From Longispora albida DSM 44784 (GTDB lineage Bacteria > Actinomycetota > Actinomycetes > Mycobacteriales > Micromonosporaceae), in assembly GCF_000379825.1 (NCBI RefSeq), contig NZ_KB903833.1, forward strand, positions 373,022 through 437,021: 64,000 nt of DNA. The letters run 5' to 3'. The position numbers were made by a program, and so were the translations under genes. Below the pieces are notes generated by a model. The model had not been told where the DNA came from, searched no databases, and was given only the letters and a program-made list of their open reading frames with translations. Position 1 is the first letter of the stretch. Each line of letters begins with the position of its first letter. Positions 60,927 through 64,000 of this stretch are shown here, one piece after another.

Positions 60927-61952
60927 ATGCGCGTCCTTGTCACTGGCCACTTGGGTTATATCGGCAGTGTGCTCACCCCGTTACTGACCGCCGCCGGGCA
61001 CGAGGTCACCGGCCTCGACACCGGCTTCTTCGAGCCCTGCCTGCTCGGCCCGGCCCCCGCCGAGGTGCCGTCCCTCAAGGTCGATCTCCGTGACGTCGAG
61101 CCGGAGCACTGCGCGGGCTTCGACGCCGTCCTGCACCTGGCGGCCCTGTCCAACGACCCGCTGGGCAACCTGGCCCCGCAGATCACGTACGACATCAACC
61201 AGCACGCCTCCGTGCGGCTGGCCGCAGCCGCCAAGGCCGCCGGGGTGCGCCGGTTCCTGTTCTCGTCCTCGTGCAGCCTGTACGGCGCCGGCGGCGAGGC
61301 CCCGGTGACCGAGGACGCGCCGTTCTACCCGGTGACGCCGTACGGCGAGTCGAAGGTCCTCGCCGAGCAGGAGATCTCGAAGCTGGCCTCCGCTGACTTC
61401 GTCCCGGTGTACCTGCGCAACGCCACCGCCTACGGCCTGTCCCCCCGGCTGCGCGGCGACATCGTGGTGAACAACCTCGTCGCGCACGCCGTGACGACCG
61501 GCAAGGTGCTGCTCCAGTCGGACGGCACGCCGTGGCGCCCGCTCGTGCACGTCGAGGACATCTCCCGCGCGTTCGTCGCGCTGCTGGACGCCGAAGAGGA
61601 CCTGGTCAGGGACCGGGCCTACAACATCGGCCTGACCAGCGAGAACTACCGGATCCGCGAGGTCGCCGAGCTGGTCGGCGCCGCCGTCGAGGGCAGCGTG
61701 GTCAGCTTCGCCGAGGGCGCGTCCTCCGACAAGCGCGACTACCGGGTCGACTGCGAGCGGATCGCGGCCGAGATCCCCGGCTTCCAGCCGCAGTGGACCG
61801 TGCCGAAGGGCATCGCGCAGCTCGTCGCGGCGTACCGGGAGCACGGGCTGACCGCCGAGGAGTTCGCCGGCGTGAAGTTCCAGCGGATCGCCCGGATCCG
61901 GGAGCTGCTGGACGCTGGCCTGCTGGGCACCGACCTGCGCTACGTTTCGTGA
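60927..61952 (+). CDS. NAD-dependent sugar epimerase/dehydratase (extended SDR)
   Basis: 341 residues. GHLGYIG is the NAD motif, and the catalytic set is SSSCSLYG plus PYGESK (Tyr/Lys). Gene order suggests it acts on a nucleotide-activated sugar made by the divergent operon. It is divergent from the C-methyltransferase, with a 139-base promoter region between them, and coupled by GTGA overlap to the next gene. GGGGGC lies 8 bases before its ATG. Confidence 0.88.
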   Translation: MRVLVTGHLGYIGSVLTPLLTAAGHEVTGLDTGFFEPCLLGPAPAEVPSLKVDLRDVEPEHCAGFDAVLHLAALSNDPLGNLAPQITYDINQHASVRLAAAAKAAGVRRFLFSSSCSLYGAGGEAPVTEDAPFYPVTPYGESKVLAEQEISKLASADFVPVYLRNATAYGLSPRLRGDIVVNNLVAHAVTTGKVLLQSDGTPWRPLVHVEDISRAFVALLDAEEDLVRDRAYNIGLTSENYRIREVAELVGAAVEGSVVSFAEGASSDKRDYRVDCERIAAEIPGFQPQWTVPKGIAQLVAAYREHGLTAEEFAGVKFQRIARIRELLDAGLLGTDLRYVS

Positions 61953-63025
61953 ACTGCCCGGCCTGCGGAGGCGCCGAGCTCCAGCCGTGCGCCGACCTGG
62001 GCGAGATGCCCGCGACCTGCGGGGTGACCTGGGAGCGGCCCCCGGCCGCCGCGCAGGCTCCCCTGGGCCGGATGGACCTGGTGGCCTGCCCGGCCTGTGC
62101 CCACGCCGTCAACCGGGCGTTCCGGCCGGAGCTGCGTGCCTCCGATGGCGCGTTCGACAACAGCATGCTGGCCTCAGCCTCGTACCGGAAGCACGTCGCC
62201 TCCGTCGCCGAGCGCGTCCTGGCCCACGGCACGCCACACCGGACGCTCGAACTCGGCTGCGGTGCCGGTGAGCTGCTCGAACGCCTTCCCGGCATCCGGG
62301 ACGGCTGGGGCCATGTCGAGACCCCGGTCGCCGGCGAGCTGAGCATGCGCCCGGCCCCCTGGGTACCGGGAGACGAGCGCTACGACCTGATCGTCGCCCG
62401 GCACGTGCTCGAACACGTGCCGGACCCGTTCGAGCTGCTCTGCCAGCTGCGGAGCGTGGCGACCGGGCGCGGGTACCTCGAGGTGCCGGACGGGGGCTAC
62501 GACCTCGGCCAGGCCGGCTGGGACGTGATCTACCCGCACGTGCACTACTTCCACGCTGGTTCGCTGGTCGCGATGTGCGAGCGGGCGGGCTTCACGGTGA
62601 CGGGGCACGGGCTGACCTTCCACGACCAGTACCTGTGGGTCGAGGTGTCCGTCGAAGGAGGGCTGCCCGTCGCGGTGGACAACAGCGCGCAGCTCGCCGT
62701 CACGGCTGGCCTCGCCCGGCGCTGGGACGCGATGATCGCTGACTGGCGGGCGACGCTGGCCGCCGCGAAGCGCCCCGCGCTCTGGGGTGCCGGTGCCCGG
62801 GGCGTCACGTTCCTGGCGACGGCCGATCCTGACGGGCTGCTCCAGGTGACCGACCTGAACGAGGGCAAGCACGGCCGGTACCTGCCGACCGGGCACCGGG
62901 TCACCGCGCCGGCGGCCCTGGCAGCGGACACCGACCTGGTGATCACGACGAATCCCGCCTACCGGAACGAGATCGCCGCCGCGGTCGCCGGGCTGGGGCT
63001 GACCGCGGAGGTGCGGGTGGCATGA
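61949..63025 (+). CDS. SAM-dependent methyltransferase with N-terminal zinc-type motif
   Basis: 358 residues. Two CxxC pairs, NCPACGGAE and ACPACAHAV (about 2-55), are followed by SAM motif LELGCGAGELLER and ARHVLEHVPDPFELL. The C-terminal domain has LWGAGARGVTFLA and TDLVITTNP, as in the TylCIII-like family. The middle between motif I and the LEHV block is short for the class, so the SAM site may be degenerate. GTG at 61949 overlaps the epimerase stop; the stop overlaps the GT2 start. Confidence 0.8.
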   Translation: MNCPACGGAELQPCADLGEMPATCGVTWERPPAAAQAPLGRMDLVACPACAHAVNRAFRPELRASDGAFDNSMLASASYRKHVASVAERVLAHGTPHRTLELGCGAGELLERLPGIRDGWGHVETPVAGELSMRPAPWVPGDERYDLIVARHVLEHVPDPFELLCQLRSVATGRGYLEVPDGGYDLGQAGWDVIYPHVHYFHAGSLVAMCERAGFTVTGHGLTFHDQYLWVEVSVEGGLPVAVDNSAQLAVTAGLARRWDAMIADWRATLAAAKRPALWGAGARGVTFLATADPDGLLQVTDLNEGKHGRYLPTGHRVTAPAALAADTDLVITTNPAYRNEIAAAVAGLGLTAEVRVA

Positions 63026-63876
63026 GCGAAGCCAGGCTCACGGTCGGCATGCCGGTGTACAACGCCGGGAAGTACCTCGCCGAGGGGATCGAGGCCATTC
63101 TCGCGAGCGAGTACGGCGATTTCGAGCTGCTGATCAGCGACAACTGCTCGACCGATTCCACATTGGATATCTGCGCTTCGTTCCGCGATCCGAGAATCCG
63201 GGTACACCGCAACGAAACCAATCTCGGCGGCGTGCACAACTACAACCAGGTCGTGAAACTCGCGCGCGGCGAGCTGTTCAAATGGCAGGCGTACGACGAC
63301 TTGTGCGCACCGTCCATGTTGGGCAAATGCGTGGACACGCTCGACCACAATCCGGATGCCGTACTCGCCTATCCGCGTACCGTGCTCATCAATGGCGCTG
63401 GCGAAAAGACGAAGTCGCACCGGGACTATCTCGACCTGCGGCAGCGCGCCCCATGGAAACGCGTCGCGCAGTACGCCAGGAAAATCAGTCTCGTCAATCC
63501 CATGTACGGCGTGATCCGCACGGCTGCCCTGCGCAGGACCGGCGTGCTGCGGACGTACGTGTCCTCCGACTACACGATGCTCGCCGAGCTGGCGGCGCTC
63601 GGGGAGTTCTGCGAGGTGCCGGAGGAGTTGTTCTTCCGCCGGGTACACGAGGATTCCACCGCGCTGGCCCCCCAGCGGAAACTGGCGGATCTCGCCCGGT
63701 GGTGGAACCCGTCCGGGCCCGCCCGCGCGACGGCTCCGCGCCTGCGCATGCAGGCGGAGACGGCGCGGGCGCTGGCGAGAATCGACCCGCTGTCGGCCGT
63801 GGCCTGGACGCTCAACTGGAACGCGCGCAAGACCAAGGACAGGCTCAGCCGGCTCAAGCGGAGGGTGCTGCGGTGA
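63022..63876 (+). CDS. Family 2 glycosyltransferase
   Basis: 284 residues. The GT-A signature is seen as TVGMPVYNAGKYLAEGIEAIL, ISDNCSTDSTLD, NLGGVHNYNQ and KWQAYDDLC (DxD-like). There is a C-terminal basic helix but no membrane segment. It adds a sugar to the growing surface glycan. The region 63130-63560 has lower GC and more AAA, AAT and ATT codons than its neighbours, which suggests horizontal origin. Confidence 0.88.
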   Translation: MSEARLTVGMPVYNAGKYLAEGIEAILASEYGDFELLISDNCSTDSTLDICASFRDPRIRVHRNETNLGGVHNYNQVVKLARGELFKWQAYDDLCAPSMLGKCVDTLDHNPDAVLAYPRTVLINGAGEKTKSHRDYLDLRQRAPWKRVAQYARKISLVNPMYGVIRTAALRRTGVLRTYVSSDYTMLAELAALGEFCEVPEELFFRRVHEDSTALAPQRKLADLARWWNPSGPARATAPRLRMQAETARALARIDPLSAVAWTLNWNARKTKDRLSRLKRRVLR

Positions 63877-64000
63877 AGAAGGCTGTCGGCTGGTCCTACA
63901 TCCTCACGGGTGGCCGGCTCGTGGTCACGATGGTCGTCATGCTGCTGCTGGCCCGGCTGCTCGGGCCTGCGGCCTTCGGTGTGCTGGCCCTGGCACTGGT
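63873..64000 (+). CDS. Polysaccharide flippase (Wzx-like), start only
   Basis: Only the first ~42 codons are present; the gene continues past the right edge. GTG at 63873 overlaps the GT2 stop. It reads KKAVGWSYILTGGRLVVTMVVMLLLARLLGPAAFGVLALAL, the opening helix of MATE-like oligosaccharide flippases (with the LLGPxxFG motif). It would export the lipid-linked repeat unit. Confidence 0.78.
   Translation, partial: MKKAVGWSYILTGGRLVVTMVVMLLLARLLGPAAFGVLALAL

Noticed and set aside
1-64000. tRNA or rRNA genes, insertion sequences, phage genes
   Set aside because: None of the intergenic gaps shows a cloverleaf, ribosomal sequence, transposase or integrase that I could recognise.

Overview
The window comes from a very high-GC actinobacterial chromosome. 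It carries the Scy/FilP-type polar coiled-coil pair of filamentous actinobacteria next to mce, thiolase and meaB, an NAD-dependent glutamate dehydrogenase of the ~1,600-residue class, a PdtaS-type histidine kinase, isobutyryl-CoA mutase and crotonyl-CoA carboxylase/reductase. Genes are tightly packed, often with 4-base ATGA/GTGA start-stop overlaps, and many starts are GTG or TTG. A filamentous, soil-type actinomycete (Micromonosporaceae or a relative) is the best inference; no rRNA, tRNA, IS element, prophage or CRISPR array is visible.

Layout. 0-3.6 kb: assimilatory sulfate reduction operon (sulfite reductase, APS reductase, CbiX-like chelatase), read leftward behind a cysteine-containing leader peptide; then an SGNH hydrolase. 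3.7-7.2 kb: a large secreted protein joining an M4 metalloprotease, an M28 aminopeptidase and a chitin-binding module. 7.3-16.1 kb: PdtaS-like kinase, two MFS exporters (one with its TetR regulator and a palindromic operator), a YccF protein and three ABC genes. 16.2-20.9 kb: a ROK repressor divergent from nagZ, then a FAD oxidoreductase/HAD hydrolase pair resembling phosphonate-catabolism genes, preceded by a perfect DasR/PhnF-like palindrome. 20.9-31.5 kb: SRPBCC protein, membrane protein, lipoprotein, giant GDH, a strand-asymmetric non-coding block, a truncated AbiEi-like protein, an arginase-family enzyme with a His-to-Cys change at a metal-ligand position, and a thioredoxin/TPR protein.

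31.5-49.3 kb is the acyl-CoA and growth section: icmA (isobutyryl-CoA mutase large subunit, F80/Q198), a PIG-V-type mannosyltransferase and a polyprenyl-phosphate glycosyltransferase, an Asp23-like protein, a two-ATPase/FtsX-type ABC exporter, a thiolase-(Imm10-like)-meaB operon, mce, ccr and the two DivIVA-related coiled-coil proteins. Together icmA, ccr, mce, meaB and the thiolase connect butyryl-, isobutyryl-, ethylmalonyl- and methylmalonyl-CoA pools, which feed polyketide precursors and C2 assimilation. No B12-binding mutase subunit is in the window.

49.4-55.0 kb: an AI-2E-family exporter, an alpha/beta hydrolase, two related lipoproteins, an asparagine-synthetase-like protein without the glutaminase nucleophile, and a small membrane protein. 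55.2-64.0 kb: a surface-glycan locus of ten genes that runs off the right edge. The leftward arm has a sugar-nucleotide pyrophosphorylase, a sugar C-methyltransferase, a PIG-L deacetylase, a hexapeptide acyltransferase, a pyruvyltransferase-like protein and an F420-dehydrogenase-beta-like protein. The rightward arm has an NAD-dependent epimerase, a second methyltransferase, a GT2 glycosyltransferase and the start of a flippase.
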